DNA of 64,000 bases. Origin: Aerococcus kribbianus (GTDB taxonomy: Bacteria > Bacillota > Bacilli > Lactobacillales > Aerococcaceae). The notes under the pieces were generated by a model, which saw only the letters and a list, made by a program, of their open reading frames with translations, made no database searches and was not told where the DNA came from. The translations under genes and the position numbers were made by a program. How positions within the stretch are numbered: the first letter of the stretch is position 1; every line of letters starts with the position of its first letter. Of the stretch, positions 43,992 to 55,322 are shown piece after piece. The DNA lies in the NCBI RefSeq assembly GCF_026805545.1, contig NZ_JAPRFR010000003.1:1-64000 (forward strand). Reading direction: 5' to 3'.

Positions 43992-45368
43992 TCACTCTCC
44001 TTCAGGCATGTATTTTTCAATCATTGGGTCCTTAATCCGAGTTAATTCAGACTTAGGTAAGATTGTTAAGAGTTCCCAACCTAAATCTAGGGTGTCATAG
44101 ATTGACCGGTTGGTGTCGAAGCCTTGGTTGACGTATTCTTCTTCGAAACGGTTGGTAAACTGCAAGTAAAGTTTATCCGTATCGGATAGGGCAGATTCAC
44201 CTAGTACGACAGAAAGTTCCTTGGCTTCTTTCCCTTTGGCATAGGCAGCAAATAGTTGGTTCATGGTTGCCGCGTGGTCTTCACGAGTCTTACCTTCACC
44301 AGTCCCCTTGTCCTTCAACCGTGACAAGGATGGGAGCACGTTAATTGGTGGTTCAATCCCTTGGTTGGCCAAGTCATTATCTAGGATGATTTGACCCTCA
44401 GTAATATAACCTGTTAAGTCAGGGATTGGGTGGGTGATATCGTCTTCTGGCATGGTTAGGATTGGAATCTGTGTTACCGAACCGTTTGAGCCTTCTAAAC
44501 GACCAGCCCGTTCGTATAAGGTAGACAAGTTAGTATATAGGTAACCTGGGTAACCACGACGACCAGGAACTTCCCGACGTGCTGCGGAAACTTCCCGCAA
44601 GGCTTCACAATAGTTCGTCATGTCAGTCATGATAACCAAGACGTGCATGTCTTTTTCGTAAGCTAGGTATTCGGCTGCTGTTAAGGCAATCTTAGGTGTT
44701 GCTAAACGTTCGATTGCTGGGTCGTCCGCCAAGTTAACAAACATCACTGACCGGTCGATAGCTCCTGTTTCTCTAAAGGAATCCATGAAGTATTTTGATT
44801 CTTCAAAGGTAATCCCCATAGCCGCAAAGACAACGGCGAATTTTTCGTCGTCATTTAATACGGTTGCTTGACGAGCAATTTGGGCCGCCAATTCCTTGTG
44901 GGGAAGACCGGAACCAGAGAAAACAGGAAGTTTTTGCCCACGAACCAAGGTGTTCAAGTGGTCAATAGTAGAGATACCCGTTTGGATAAACTCATCTGGA
45001 TAGTCACGGGCCATTGGGTTAATGGCTTGACCGTTGATGTCTAAGCTCTTGTCTGGGATGATTTCTGGGCCATCATCAATTAAGTTACCTAAACCATCGT
45101 AGATCCGACCAATCATATCTTCAGAAACGCCAAATTCTAGAGGACGTCCTTTGAAACGCACCTTGGTTTCTTGGAGGTTAATTCCTGATCCCCCACCATA
45201 GATTTGGACAACGGCTTTGTCTTCTTGGATTTCTAGAACTTGTCCAATCCGAGTTTCGCCGTTTTGTAGTTGAATTTCTACCAATTCGTCATAAGAGACG
45301 TCTTCAACATCTTCGACAATCATAAGAGGTCCGTAGACGTCAGATACTGTTTTGTATTCTTTTAACAT
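43992..45368 (-). CDS. ntpB: V-type ATPase subunit B
   Basis: A 458-residue regulatory/non-catalytic nucleotide-fold subunit of the V1 head. The former P-loop region reads [13 protein letters not shown] and lacks the Walker A lysine, as usual for B subunits; [20 protein letters not shown] is conserved. The ATG overlaps the ntpA stop by one base (TAATG). Full length. Confidence 0.97.
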   Translation of the reverse strand: MLKEYKTVSDVYGPLMIVEDVEDVSYDELVEIQLQNGETRIGQVLEIQEDKAVVQIYGGGSGINLQETKVRFKGRPLEFGVSEDMIGRIYDGLGNLIDDGPEIIPDKSLDINGQAINPMARDYPDEFIQTGISTIDHLNTLVRGQKLPVFSGSGLPHKELAAQIARQATVLNDDEKFAVVFAAMGITFEESKYFMDSFRETGAIDRSVMFVNLADDPAIERLATPKIALTAAEYLAYEKDMHVLVIMTDMTNYCEALREVSAARREVPGRRGYPGYLYTNLSTLYERAGRLEGSNGSVTQIPILTMPEDDITHPIPDLTGYITEGQIILDNDLANQGIEPPINVLPSLSRLKDKGTGEGKTREDHAATMNQLFAAYAKGKEAKELSVVLGESALSDTDKLYLQFTNRFEEEYVNQGFDTNRSIYDTLDLGWELLTILPKSELTRIKDPMIEKYMPEGE

Positions 45369-47143
45369 TAGTCATGGCCTCCTTCTTGAATCACTGATTC
45401 GATTTGTTGGTCGATATCGGATTCGATGGTGTCAAATTCTTGGATATCGTCTTCATGAATGTATTTCATCCGTGAGATTTTTTCGCGGACGTCTTTGCTT
45501 CCTTCTAGAATTTCATCATAATAGGCACCTAAGTCCATGGCTTTACGTGCCTTGTCACCGTAATGCAAGATAACAGATAACATCTTCGTTTGTTTTTCAT
45601 CAGAAGTTGTCGTATCTACATCATCGAAGGCATTTTGTTGTAGGAAGTCTTCACGCAACATCCGAGCCACGACTAGGGTTAGTCGGTCAGATTCAGATAA
45701 GGCGTCTACCCCTACCAAACGCACAATTTCTTGTAGGCTTGATTCTTCACTCAATACTCCCATGGCTTGACGAACCATCGCTGACCAGTCAACTCCACGT
45801 TCTTCTGACAAGTGTTTGGTGACGTCAGCTTGGTAGAGGGAGTAAGAGTCTAACCAGTTGATGGCTGGGAAGTGACGTTGTTGGGATAGTGAGGAGTCTA
45901 GTCCCCAGTAAACCTTAACTACCCGTAAAGTATTTTGGGTAACTGGTTCAGATGTATCTCCCCCTGGAGGTGATACGGCACCGATAGCTGTAACTGAACC
46001 TACCCGGTCATCTGAACCTAATGTTTGGACAATACCGGCCCGTTCATAGTATTCAGCAATACGTGATCCTAGATAGGCTGGGTAACCTTCGTCACCAGGC
46101 ATTTCTTCCAAACGACCTGACATTTCCCGCAAGGCTTCGGCCCAACGTGAAGTAGAGTCAGCCATAATAGCAACAGAATAACCCATATCACGGAAATATT
46201 CAGCAATCGTAATACCGGTATAAACAGAAGCTTCCCGAGCGGCAACAGGCATGTTGGAAGTGTTGGCAATCAATACGGTCCGTTCCATGATTGATTCACC
46301 GGTTTTAGGGTCAACCAGTTCTGGGAATTCGTTAATAACGTCAGTCATCTCGTTACCACGTTCCCCACAACCAACATAAACAACGATGTCAGCGTCGGCA
46401 TATTTAGCGATTTGGTGTTGCACCACTGTTTTACCTGCTCCGAATGGTCCCGGAACAGCAGCTGCCCCACCCTTAGTGATTGGGAAGAAAGTATCAATCA
46501 CCCGTTGACCGGTTGACATAATTTTGTCAGGGGCATATTTTTCTTGCACTGGGCGTCCTTTACGTACTGGCCATTTTTGTACCATAGTAAAGTCCTTGAC
46601 CCCATCTTTGGTTTCCACTTGGTAAACAGTATCTTTGATAGTAAATTCGCCACTTTCAATAGCAACTAATTTACCGGACACGCCGACTGGAACCATGATA
46701 CGGTGTTCAACGACATGACCTTCTTGAACAGTTCCGACGATGTCCCCAGCTTCTACCTGATCGCCCACTGATTTTTGAGCTTTGAATTCCCAAACAGTGT
46801 CGCGATCTAGTGGGTCAATGCGGACTCCACGTTCTAAGAACCATGAATCGGTTTGGTCCATAAAGTCTTGTAGGGGACGTTGAATCCCGTCAAACATCTT
46901 AGTTAACATACCGGGACCAAGTTCAACAGACAGGGGTTCCCCTGTAGTTTTCACTACTTGGCCTGGTTTCAATCCTGAAGTTTCTTCGTAAACTTGGATA
47001 AAGGCAGTGTCGCCGTGCATCTCAATAATTTCTCCGGTTAGGTTTAAGTCCCCAACCAAGCAAATGTCACGAACAGCTGCTTCATCCATGCCACTGGCTT
47101 TAATCAGTGGTCCAGAAACTTCGATAATTTTTCCGTCTTTCAA
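45368..47143 (-). CDS. ntpA: V-type ATPase catalytic subunit A
   Basis: A 591-residue catalytic subunit. Walker [24 protein letters not shown] and [20 protein letters not shown] (in pieces) are intact, and the non-homologous insert typical of A subunits is present (about 110-200). TTG 47143 is chosen as start because GGGAGG lies 7 bp upstream and the product then matches E. hirae NtpA in length; the frame to 47182 would overlap ntpG. Hydrolyses or makes ATP coupled to ion flow. Confidence 0.96.
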   Translation of the reverse strand: MKDGKIIEVSGPLIKASGMDEAAVRDICLVGDLNLTGEIIEMHGDTAFIQVYEETSGLKPGQVVKTTGEPLSVELGPGMLTKMFDGIQRPLQDFMDQTDSWFLERGVRIDPLDRDTVWEFKAQKSVGDQVEAGDIVGTVQEGHVVEHRIMVPVGVSGKLVAIESGEFTIKDTVYQVETKDGVKDFTMVQKWPVRKGRPVQEKYAPDKIMSTGQRVIDTFFPITKGGAAAVPGPFGAGKTVVQHQIAKYADADIVVYVGCGERGNEMTDVINEFPELVDPKTGESIMERTVLIANTSNMPVAAREASVYTGITIAEYFRDMGYSVAIMADSTSRWAEALREMSGRLEEMPGDEGYPAYLGSRIAEYYERAGIVQTLGSDDRVGSVTAIGAVSPPGGDTSEPVTQNTLRVVKVYWGLDSSLSQQRHFPAINWLDSYSLYQADVTKHLSEERGVDWSAMVRQAMGVLSEESSLQEIVRLVGVDALSESDRLTLVVARMLREDFLQQNAFDDVDTTTSDEKQTKMLSVILHYGDKARKAMDLGAYYDEILEGSKDVREKISRMKYIHEDDIQEFDTIESDIDQQIESVIQEGGHD

Positions 47144-47162
47144 AGCTGTTCCTCCCTTGTGA

Positions 47163-47474
47163 TTATAAAATGTTTTGTCCAACCGCTTTTTCTACATTGC
47201 GGTTTACGCGTTCTTTCGCAATACCTAGACTTCCTTGGTGAGAAGGAATAAGGATAATTGCAGGAATAACTTGGGTATCGTAATGGTCAATAGTATCAGG
47301 AATTTGTTTGGCCATGGTTTCTGTGAGGTAAATCACCCCATAGTCTTCCTTAGCCAATTTATCTACTACCTGACGGGCTTGGTCACCATTAGCCACAGGA
47401 TAAGAGTCGAAGCCAATCAATTGAAATGGGACAACGACATCTTTTTCACCGACTACTCCAATTTTATAAGCCAT
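47163..47474 (-). CDS. ntpG: V-type ATPase subunit F (NtpG)
   Basis: A 103-residue small rotor subunit that binds NtpD. The start [20 protein letters not shown] and the end [17 protein letters not shown]-like helix fit the family. ATG 47474 overlaps ntpC by 11 bp; the ribosome site AAAGGA is inside ntpC. The frame to 47519 is an extension within ntpC. Confidence 0.94.
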   Translation of the reverse strand: MAYKIGVVGEKDVVVPFQLIGFDSYPVANGDQARQVVDKLAKEDYGVIYLTETMAKQIPDTIDHYDTQVIPAIILIPSHQGSLGIAKERVNRNVEKAVGQNIL

Positions 47475-48465
47475 AGATTGGTCGCATCCTTTCTTCAATT
47501 TTTTCTTTTGGCAATCCATAGTCTTTAGCCGTTAAGATTAAACGAATATTACTTATTTCATTTTCCTTGAAATAGAGGTAAGCCAGACTAGGAAGAGGAC
47601 CAAAAGCGGCTAAGTTAGCGTTCTTCATCATTTGCGCCTTGATTTCAGCAATAGTGGCATCCAAGGCAACCACATCAACCGCATCCCCTTGGCCAACATA
47701 ATCCTCTAGGGCATCCCCGTAAGCTTGGTGGGCATAAAGGCTTATAATCCCATCAAAGTCATGACGGTCAGCTAAAGGTAAGAGTTCTTCTTGTTTAACT
47801 GTCCCTTGATCAGACGTAATAACTTTTAGGAAGCCTTGGGACCGGCCCTGTTTCATGGCCCGAATAATCGTTGATAAATTCTCTAAATCAATAATAGCCT
47901 CAATGTAAGTTTCTACCTCTGGAGAATCGATTCTCTCCTTAATGCTGCCGATATGGTTAAGGTAAGCATTATCCAAGAGGATGGAAATACCATTAAGATC
48001 CTCATAATCTTCGTAGTATGTTTTGACATCTGAGATTGCCTTGTGCATCACGGAATCCATGTCACGCCCTTCATCTGTCTTAATGGCATGACGAAGGCTG
48101 TCAACGGAATAATGACCGAAATCTAAGAGCATGTCATCAAATTCTTTGTCAGCATACCAGGCTTTGAATAAAACCTTTAGATTATGGTAGTCATAACGTA
48201 AGGCCAAGATATCAATAACCTCAGCATCCGGCACACCAGCATAGAGTTCACGGTAATTAGCCTTGAGACTCTGGTTGAGAAATGCTTCAAAATCTTTACT
48301 TTCCAGGATGTCATCAGGCACATGATAGTCTGTTTTACGCAATACAGCAATGGCGTCTGCCAATGAATCTGCTCTAAGCATGGCCTCATAATCAGCCTTA
48401 GTTAAGAAAGTCGTTTCACGAACACGTACCGTGGTATTTATGGCACCATAAGCAACGTCTTGCAT
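47464..48465 (-). CDS. ntpC: V-type ATPase subunit C (V0/V1 adaptor)
   Basis: A 333-residue, all-helical d/C-type subunit that links the rotor shaft to the membrane ring. N-terminal YGAINTTVRVRETTFLTKADYEAML and late NIRLILTAKDYGLPKEKI are typical. AAAGGAG precedes the ATG. Within the gapless ntp operon. Confidence 0.93.
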   Translation of the reverse strand: MQDVAYGAINTTVRVRETTFLTKADYEAMLRADSLADAIAVLRKTDYHVPDDILESKDFEAFLNQSLKANYRELYAGVPDAEVIDILALRYDYHNLKVLFKAWYADKEFDDMLLDFGHYSVDSLRHAIKTDEGRDMDSVMHKAISDVKTYYEDYEDLNGISILLDNAYLNHIGSIKERIDSPEVETYIEAIIDLENLSTIIRAMKQGRSQGFLKVITSDQGTVKQEELLPLADRHDFDGIISLYAHQAYGDALEDYVGQGDAVDVVALDATIAEIKAQMMKNANLAAFGPLPSLAYLYFKENEISNIRLILTAKDYGLPKEKIEERMRPIYGL

Positions 48466-48480
48466 TGTTCCACTCCTTTC

Positions 48481-49059
48481 TTAAAAGCCACGTTTAACAA
48501 TTTCAGGGGCAAGTTGATCCTTTAATTCCGCAATAATTGCTTCAAACGTGAAGTTATAGTCCATTCCTTGACTAGCTAGGATAAAGCCAGACCGGTCAGC
48601 CACTGTACGCTCAGTAAAGGTCACTTGGCTGTCTGCGTTTTGAATTGCCGTCTTGTCTTGGTCAGAGAGAATGTTTTGGCTGAATTCGCCCATCTCCACC
48701 GCAACGGCTTGACCACTAGGAACTTGTTTTAAGGCGTCTTTAATCAAGTCAGCAAATTGGCTACTATCCATAGCATTTAACTGATCAATCGCTGCTTGAT
48801 AGGATTGGTCAATCAAATGTTGTTTGCCCTGTAAGATTTGATTACGCATTTTATTTTCATATGATTGCTTTTGGCGTTGCAATTCGGCTTGGGAAGCAGA
48901 TTGGGCTTGGTCCATGTCGTTTTGCAAGTCATCAGCAATGGCCTTAGTGGCTTGATCTTTTTCACTTGCGAGTTCTTTTTCTAAGTCTTCGAGTTCGGCG
49001 GCTTCTTTCGCTCTTACCTTGTCCAAGACATTTTGGGTTAAATCGTTAATTTCTGCCAC
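48481..49059 (-). CDS. ntpE: V-type ATPase subunit E (peripheral stalk)
   Basis: A 192-residue peripheral stalk protein: an N-terminal coiled coil (about 5-90, Asp/Gln/Lys rich) followed by a globular C-terminal domain (about 105-190; VADRSGFILAS). Begins with GTG after AAGGAGG. Partner of NtpF in the stator. Confidence 0.9.
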   Translation of the reverse strand: MAEINDLTQNVLDKVRAKEAAELEDLEKELASEKDQATKAIADDLQNDMDQAQSASQAELQRQKQSYENKMRNQILQGKQHLIDQSYQAAIDQLNAMDSSQFADLIKDALKQVPSGQAVAVEMGEFSQNILSDQDKTAIQNADSQVTFTERTVADRSGFILASQGMDYNFTFEAIIAELKDQLAPEIVKRGF

Positions 49060-49093
49060 GACACTTCCTCCTTCCTAATTTTTTCAGCTCAAA

Positions 49094-49597
<504 letters not shown>

Positions 49598-49603
49598 TTA
49601 TTA

Positions 49604-51553
49604 TTACTTATCATCTTTTAAACGTACATGGTCTTGTAGGGTTTTGATTGGTGCAAAGGCACGTCCTCCACCTTCATAGAATTTACCGAAGAACTCTACA
49701 AAGATTAACCGGGCACCGTGAACATAAGCACTCAATAGCCCTAAGAACATATTAAATAGGTGCAAGAATACTAAAATCAATAAACCGATTGTGAAACGAG
49801 CAGGTGCAGGGAAGAAGGCAATCAACATGTTGAAAGCCAAGGCGATAGACCCTGAGGAAACCCCTAAGGCCATCAACCGGGTGTAAGAAACGAAGTCCCC
49901 AACATAATTGGCAATACCATACAAGTTGTAGAGACCTAAACCAGCACCCAACAATTTCTTGTCATTGAATATCATTGGTACAACCACCATACCAATAGCA
50001 GCAATGATGGCTACCCATTTACCAATATTAGTCATTAAGGCGTTGTCCATAGCCATAGAACCAATGACCATAACGATAATTCCTAGTAAGAGTAGCAACC
50101 AACCTAATCCATCGCTATAGGCAGAATCATAATCCTTTTCCTTGGATGCCAAGTAAGTCTTTAGCATTAGACCCAAGAAAATTTGGACTGCCCCGAAAGC
50201 GATTGATAAGATTAGAACTAATTCCACATCTTCGGTGGGATTAATCAATTGAATGGGCAAGCTAGCCCCGAAGATGGACCCGTAAATAATCCCCCAAATC
50301 ATCGTTGGGTAAGACAGGATGTGACCAAAACGCATAAAACGTTTGACACCAGGTTTCAAGTCCATAACCTTCAAGACAAAAATAGTCACTAGCCACATCA
50401 ATAGCCCGTAACCTAAATCGGCCATCATCATACCAAAGAACAAGATATAAAATGGCGTCAAATAAGGGGTTGGGTCAAGTTCATTGTATTTAGGTAAACT
50501 ATACATTTCCGTCACTGTTTCAAAAGGCTCAACCAATTTATTATTGTTTAATTTAATTGGCACCTCGTTGTTGTCAATCTCTGATTGAGAGATTTCTTCA
50601 GTGAGTAAGACGGCACTTGGATAGTCCGCTGTCATAATTGCTTGTAGGTCAGGATAGTCCTCTTCGGTGACCCAACCTGAAACTAAGGTCAGCAAATCAT
50701 TGTCATAGGTTAAGTCATCGACCGTTTGTAATTGGGCTTGGTTATAGAAGACCTCCGCAGCTAGGGCGATGGTTTGCCGTTGACCCTGCAAGTCTTGCAG
50801 ATCACTGACTAAGTGTTTTTCTTCATCTAATAAGTCCTTACGTTCTTTTTCCAAGTTTTGGAAGGCGCGGTCAGGACCATTTTGGTAGGGGTATTCCCAT
50901 TCAGAGAAATGATTATCTGCCAATAGGCCATCCAAGCCATCCCCTTGGTCCTTATCGATAAAGAGGACCACACCAATTTCATTTTCATCGGAATAAACTT
51001 CCGCTAAGCTTAAGCCTTCTGCTGCTTGTAGGGTGTTCCAGAATTGACGATTGTCATCATTAGGTAACTTCCCTAGTTTGGCATCGAAATGCTCAAAGTC
51101 AGCAAAGGTGGTAGGATCAACCGGTAAGCTACGCCAGTTAACCAATTCATTTTGTTGTGTCTCAATTGTTTCGCGTTCATCTTGAATCGCAGTCCGTCGA
51201 CTCTTCAACGACTCAATCCGACTAATCACTTCCTCTGCCTTGTCCAAATCAGCCTCTTGGTAGAGTTGGTCCATCGTCATCACTGGACGTTTGGCAGTGA
51301 GTTTGTCTTTAAGGGATTCTTTTTGTCGGTATTGGGATAGGTCGACTAAGGCCTGCTCTGCGCGCTCATACCAGGAAAAGTTCTCAGCATAGGCTTCTGA
51401 ATTTGCTTGCGGTAATTGCAATTCATCTTCTGCTAATTCACTCGGCAAATCACGAACTTCAACCTTTTGTAAATTTTGTAGGTCACGCAATAAGGCAGCT
51501 TTTAATTCTGGTTCAGCGACAATTGAGAGCTTTCTCATTTTAGCGATTGCCAT
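49604..51553 (-). CDS. ntpI: V-type ATPase subunit I (a subunit, ion channel)
   Basis: A 649-residue subunit. A cytoplasmic N-terminal half (about 1-340, with coiled coils) is followed by seven or eight membrane helices. The essential helix contains the conserved Arg in YTRLMALGVSSGSIALAFN. FFGMMMADLGYGL and ARLIFVEFFGKFYEGGG are family motifs. The start overlaps ntpF by 14 bp and GGAGAGGTG lies upstream of the ATG. Confidence 0.95.
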   Translation of the reverse strand: MAIAKMRKLSIVAEPELKAALLRDLQNLQKVEVRDLPSELAEDELQLPQANSEAYAENFSWYERAEQALVDLSQYRQKESLKDKLTAKRPVMTMDQLYQEADLDKAEEVISRIESLKSRRTAIQDERETIETQQNELVNWRSLPVDPTTFADFEHFDAKLGKLPNDDNRQFWNTLQAAEGLSLAEVYSDENEIGVVLFIDKDQGDGLDGLLADNHFSEWEYPYQNGPDRAFQNLEKERKDLLDEEKHLVSDLQDLQGQRQTIALAAEVFYNQAQLQTVDDLTYDNDLLTLVSGWVTEEDYPDLQAIMTADYPSAVLLTEEISQSEIDNNEVPIKLNNNKLVEPFETVTEMYSLPKYNELDPTPYLTPFYILFFGMMMADLGYGLLMWLVTIFVLKVMDLKPGVKRFMRFGHILSYPTMIWGIIYGSIFGASLPIQLINPTEDVELVLILSIAFGAVQIFLGLMLKTYLASKEKDYDSAYSDGLGWLLLLLGIIVMVIGSMAMDNALMTNIGKWVAIIAAIGMVVVPMIFNDKKLLGAGLGLYNLYGIANYVGDFVSYTRLMALGVSSGSIALAFNMLIAFFPAPARFTIGLLILVFLHLFNMFLGLLSAYVHGARLIFVEFFGKFYEGGGRAFAPIKTLQDHVRLKDDK

Positions 51554-51866
51554 AAACTTTTGTCACCTCTCCAACAATATAATCAACAATGCTATCTTGC
51601 TTATCCTTGAAGGCAGTTTCAATCTCTGCCATCTCGCTTTGCTGTTGACTGGCTTTTTCCTCTTGAAATTGTTTGAGAGTTGCCGCTTGGTCATTAGCGA
51701 GATCTTCTTTGTAAGCTGCTAACTTGTCTTGGGCTTGCTTGCGATAGTCTTCAATAGCTTGTTGATTGTCTGCTTTCGCTTGCTTTTTCTTGTCTTGATA
51801 AGACTTGGCGATTGCTTTGGCTTCTTCTTCTGTTTCCATCACTTTTGCGATTGTATTGCTTTCCAA
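51540..51866 (-). CDS. ntpF: V-type ATPase subunit G/H (NtpF, peripheral stalk)
   Basis: A 108-residue almost fully helical, Lys/Gln/Ala/Glu-rich coiled-coil protein, the E-subunit partner in the stator. First gene of the ntpFIKECGABD operon. The start is TTG 51866 with GGGGGTGG upstream. Composition is low-complexity, so assignment rests on position as much as sequence. Confidence 0.88.
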   Translation of the reverse strand: MESNTIAKVMETEEEAKAIAKSYQDKKKQAKADNQQAIEDYRKQAQDKLAAYKEDLANDQAATLKQFQEEKASQQQSEMAEIETAFKDKQDSIVDYIVGEVTKVYGNR

Positions 51867-51898
51867 ATTATTCCACCCCCTATTTATGCATACGCTTT

Positions 51899-51907
51899 AT
51901 TATAACA
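51899..51907 (-). promoter_or_regulatory. Extended -10 promoter of the V-ATPase operon
   Basis: TGTTATAAT on the minus strand, 33 bp before the ntpF start; the -35 region is weak. It is the only clear promoter seen for the nine-gene operon. Confidence 0.6.
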
Positions 51908-51962
51908 CTCTTGGGCAGTCTTTTTAAGGAAATCTTATAAAGGGAAGGGCCATTCATTAAAT

Positions 51963-52496
51963 TTAAAGGTTCGATTGCATTTTTTGCTGTTCTGCTTGGC
52001 GACGTGCTTTTTTGCGGGCCTTATTTCTTTGGCGGAGCGTCTTGAAAAAAGCTTGCAACATTTCCTGACTCTCTGCTGCTAATAAGCCACCAGTGACTTG
52101 GACTTGATGGTTGAAGCGTTGGTCAGTTAGCAAGTTCATCAAACTTCCAGCTGTGCCCGCCTTTTGGTCATAGGCGCCAAAATAAACATGGCGAATGCGA
52201 CTAAGAATCATAGCCCCAGAACACATCGGACAAGGTTCTAAGGTGACATAAAGGTCACAGTCTGATAAGCGCCAATGGCCAAGTTTTTGGTTAGCTGCTT
52301 GGATAGCTAAGACCTCCGCATGACTCGTGGCCTCTTGGTTAGTCTCCCGTAAATTATGGGCAGCGGCAATTACTTGATCCTGATAGACCACCACTGCTCC
52401 AATCGGAACTTCGCCAATGGCCCGTGCTTTATCGGCTTCGACTAGCGCCTGGCGCATAAATTCATAGTGTTTATCAGCTAATGGCTCCTGGGCCAT
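51963..52496 (-). CDS. tadA: tRNA adenosine(34) deaminase TadA
   Basis: A 177-residue zinc deaminase converting A34 to inosine in tRNA-Arg(ACG). Zinc ligands and catalytic Glu are in SHAEVLAI (HAE) and EPCPMCSGAM (PCxxC). A basic C-terminal tail (RNKARKKARRQAEQQK) is longer than usual. GGGAGGG precedes the ATG. Gene order ATPase, tadA, ntp is not the usual tadA-ffs-dnaX arrangement, although ffs and dnaX lie about 9 kb away. Confidence 0.95.
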   Translation of the reverse strand: MAQEPLADKHYEFMRQALVEADKARAIGEVPIGAVVVYQDQVIAAAHNLRETNQEATSHAEVLAIQAANQKLGHWRLSDCDLYVTLEPCPMCSGAMILSRIRHVYFGAYDQKAGTAGSLMNLLTDQRFNHQVQVTGGLLAAESQEMLQAFFKTLRQRNKARKKARRQAEQQKMQSNL

Positions 52497-52554
52497 GCCA
52501 ATCCCTCCCTGTTAGATTACCTCAGTATTTTCCCAAGAATTACCTTTCTTGCCT

Positions 52555-52594
52555 AAAAAAATAGAAGACGAGGACAAGCCTCATCTTCTTATTT
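52555..52594 (-). terminator. Terminator after the P-type ATPase gene
   Basis: AATAAGAAGATGAGG pairs with CCTCGTCTTCTATT around CTTGT; T run on the minus strand, A run on the other side. Confidence 0.88.
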
Positions 52595-52622
52595 TAACAT
52601 AGGTCATCATTGGACTGGATCC

Positions 52623-55301
52623 TTATGCTTCCCAACGTTTAATAAACTTGTTTAAGAGATAAACTAGGAAGGTGGATACTACAGCAGCAGCGAAAATAAC
52701 TCCCCATGTTTCTAAGCGCAATGCTTCTGTACCAATCACAGTATTCATAAATGGTGTGTAGACGGCTAATAAGAGCAGAATCACTGAAATTATGATGGCA
52801 CCAACTAAGAAGTGGTTTTTGAATACGGTACGATCTAAACCAAAACGATCAGTCTCCCGAACATTGAAAATGTGGAAGAGTTGGGCCACAGCCATGAAGG
52901 CAAATACTGATGTTTGTACATATGGCAAGCTTAAGTCATCATTAGCGCCAAAGATTAAGAAGACAACAAAGGAAGATAATCCAATCACTAAACCGCTCAA
53001 TAGAATCCGTCCCAAGAAGACCTTGTTCATTAGACCCTTGTCTTGATCGCGCGGTGGTTTGTCCATAATCCCTTCTTCAGCCGTTTCAAAAGCTAAAGCC
53101 ATTGCAGGTCCAATATCAATAACTAAGTTCAAGAAGAGAACGTGTAGCGGTAGAATTGGTAATGGCAATAGGAAAACAGTGGCCAAGAAGATGGCAGTGA
53201 TTTCCACCATGTTACAAGCAAATAAGAAGGAAACGTATTTTTTGATATTTTCAAAGATGATCCGTCCTTCACGTACAGCATCTACAATCGTAGAGAAACG
53301 ATCATCCGTTAAGATCATATCGGAAGATTCCTTGGCAACTTCGGTTCCCCGAACACCCATAGCAACTCCGATATCCGCGCCATTTAAGGCTGGGGCGTCG
53401 TTAACCCCGTCACCGGTCATGGCAACAACTTCACCTTCTTCTCTAAGGGCATCAACAATTTGTAGTTTATTTTCTGGTGAAACCCGAGCAAAGACTGCTG
53501 TATCACGAATCTTATCGATAAAGTCAGCTTGGCCATGGGCTTGGTCAATTTCCTTACCAGTCATGGTATTTTCACTATCATTGATACCAATTTCTTGGGC
53601 AATAATAGAAGCAGTTTTCGGATGGTCACCAGTAATCATTTTAACCTTAATGCCCGCATTTTGAGTCATTTCGATGGATTCCTTAACGTCTTGACGTGGT
53701 GGGTCAATGATTCCAAACAAACCATCGAGTTCTAATTCATGTGGGTGGTCGTCAATTAAGGTATTAATGTCTTGGCCAGAATGGTCGTCTAGACGAATAG
53801 ACGCTAGGGCAATCACCCGTAACCCTTTTTCGGCTAGTTCTTCATTACGTTGTGACCAAGTTTGGATTTCTTCATCAGATAATTCCGTCATATCAAAGAG
53901 GACATCTGGGGCCCCTTTCATAATGACAATTTCTTGTGGGCCATCATAGTGAACGGCCATGTACTTGGCTTCGGAATCAAATGGAATTTCATCGATGCGT
54001 TCCCAACCATCTGATTGGAGTTGATCTTCGGTCATCCCCATCTTCTCACCAAGAACAGTTAAGGCACCATCAGTAGGGTCCCCGATAATATCGTATTCGC
54101 CATTGTCTTCTTGAGTTAACTTGGCATCAGAAGCAAAGTAACCATATTGGATAAAGTCGTTTAGGGCTTGGTTGTCAGCCAAATCCACCTCTTGGCCATC
54201 TTGGCTAATTTCACCTTCTGGCGTATAACCCTTACCAGACACCTCGTACTCTTGGCCATCAGCTAAAATCAAGTGCTCAACAGCCATTTGGTTTTCTGTT
54301 AATGTTCCAGTTTTATCTGAAGCAATAACTGAAGTCGATCCTAGGGTTTCCACAGCTGGTAGGGATTTTACTAGAGCCTTGTGGTTGGCCATAGTCTTCA
54401 TCCCCCGTGATAAGGTAATGGTTGATACTGCCGGCATGGCTTCAGGAATAGCAGCCACGGCTAAGATAACGGCAACGTGGAGCATTTCTGTAATGGGTTG
54501 GCCAGTAATTAAACCAGTCACCAAGACTGATATACCAGCAATAGCAGCCGCCACGATAATTACCTTAGAAATCTTATCTAATTCAATATCCAATGGGGTG
54601 GCTTGCTTATCATTACCTTGTAGTAATTCGGTAATCTTACCGACCTCAGTATCCATCCCCGTTTCAGTAACCACTGCTTCAGCAGTCCCCCGTGTTACCG
54701 CCGTTCCTGAGAAGACCATATTTAAGCGGTCACCAATACCTTCTTCTTCGTCATATGTTGCTTCTGCGTCTTTATCGACAGCTTCAGACTCACCAGTTAA
54801 AGCCGATTCAATCGAAGCAAAGTTTTTAGTTTTCAGGAGTCGGGCATCAGCAGCCACGGCATCTCCTTCGCTCAAAATCAAGATATCGCCAGGAACGACA
54901 TCGCCAGCATCAAGCTCAGAAACCTTTCCGTCGCGTCGCACTTTTGCTACGGTAGAACCCATGTTTTGCAAGGAGTCAACAGATTTTTGGGCAGTGTATT
55001 CAGTCACAAAACCAGTAATCACTGATAGTAAGATAGCAATAATCACTGCAATCCCTTCAATTGGTTCATTCGTTAAGAAGGATAATACAGCAGCTGCTAT
55101 TAATAGATAAACAATGAGATCATTAATCTTATCCCATAAAATTTCCCAGGCTGAAAGTTTTTCTTGTTCGTCTAATTCATTCCGTCCATACTTTTCTCGG
55201 TTGGCTTCCACTTGGTCAGTAGACAGGCCTTGTCTTTGTTCAACATCAAAGGCTTGTAAACTGTCTTCAATGGATTCTTGGTAAAAGTTTCTTTCTGTCA
55301 T
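52623..55301 (-). CDS. P-type cation-transporting ATPase (P2A-like)
   Basis: An 892-residue P2-type pump with ten predicted membrane helices. Actuator TGES (LTGESEAVD), phosphorylation motif DKTGT (IASDKTGTLTENQ), KGAP nucleotide loop and hinge TGDGVNDAPAL are intact. Of the SERCA site II ligands, the M4 Glu (PEAMP), M6 Asn and Asp (NLVID) are kept, while the SERCA Thr799 position is Ile and PEGLP reads PEAMP. The ion could be Ca2+, Mn2+ or Na+; I cannot decide. It starts 21 bp after an XRE-type regulator gene and is probably controlled by it. Confidence 0.9.
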   Translation of the reverse strand: MTERNFYQESIEDSLQAFDVEQRQGLSTDQVEANREKYGRNELDEQEKLSAWEILWDKINDLIVYLLIAAAVLSFLTNEPIEGIAVIIAILLSVITGFVTEYTAQKSVDSLQNMGSTVAKVRRDGKVSELDAGDVVPGDILILSEGDAVAADARLLKTKNFASIESALTGESEAVDKDAEATYDEEEGIGDRLNMVFSGTAVTRGTAEAVVTETGMDTEVGKITELLQGNDKQATPLDIELDKISKVIIVAAAIAGISVLVTGLITGQPITEMLHVAVILAVAAIPEAMPAVSTITLSRGMKTMANHKALVKSLPAVETLGSTSVIASDKTGTLTENQMAVEHLILADGQEYEVSGKGYTPEGEISQDGQEVDLADNQALNDFIQYGYFASDAKLTQEDNGEYDIIGDPTDGALTVLGEKMGMTEDQLQSDGWERIDEIPFDSEAKYMAVHYDGPQEIVIMKGAPDVLFDMTELSDEEIQTWSQRNEELAEKGLRVIALASIRLDDHSGQDINTLIDDHPHELELDGLFGIIDPPRQDVKESIEMTQNAGIKVKMITGDHPKTASIIAQEIGINDSENTMTGKEIDQAHGQADFIDKIRDTAVFARVSPENKLQIVDALREEGEVVAMTGDGVNDAPALNGADIGVAMGVRGTEVAKESSDMILTDDRFSTIVDAVREGRIIFENIKKYVSFLFACNMVEITAIFLATVFLLPLPILPLHVLFLNLVIDIGPAMALAFETAEEGIMDKPPRDQDKGLMNKVFLGRILLSGLVIGLSSFVVFLIFGANDDLSLPYVQTSVFAFMAVAQLFHIFNVRETDRFGLDRTVFKNHFLVGAIIISVILLLLAVYTPFMNTVIGTEALRLETWGVIFAAAVVSTFLVYLLNKFIKRWEA

Positions 55302-55322
55302 AACATCTCTCCCATAATTTTT

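Noticed and set aside
53059-53664. Plus-strand open frame of 201 codons opposite the P-type ATPase
   Set aside because: Antisense shadow of a long conserved gene, low-complexity Ser/Ile/Thr composition, no ribosome site. The same holds for 54379-55110.
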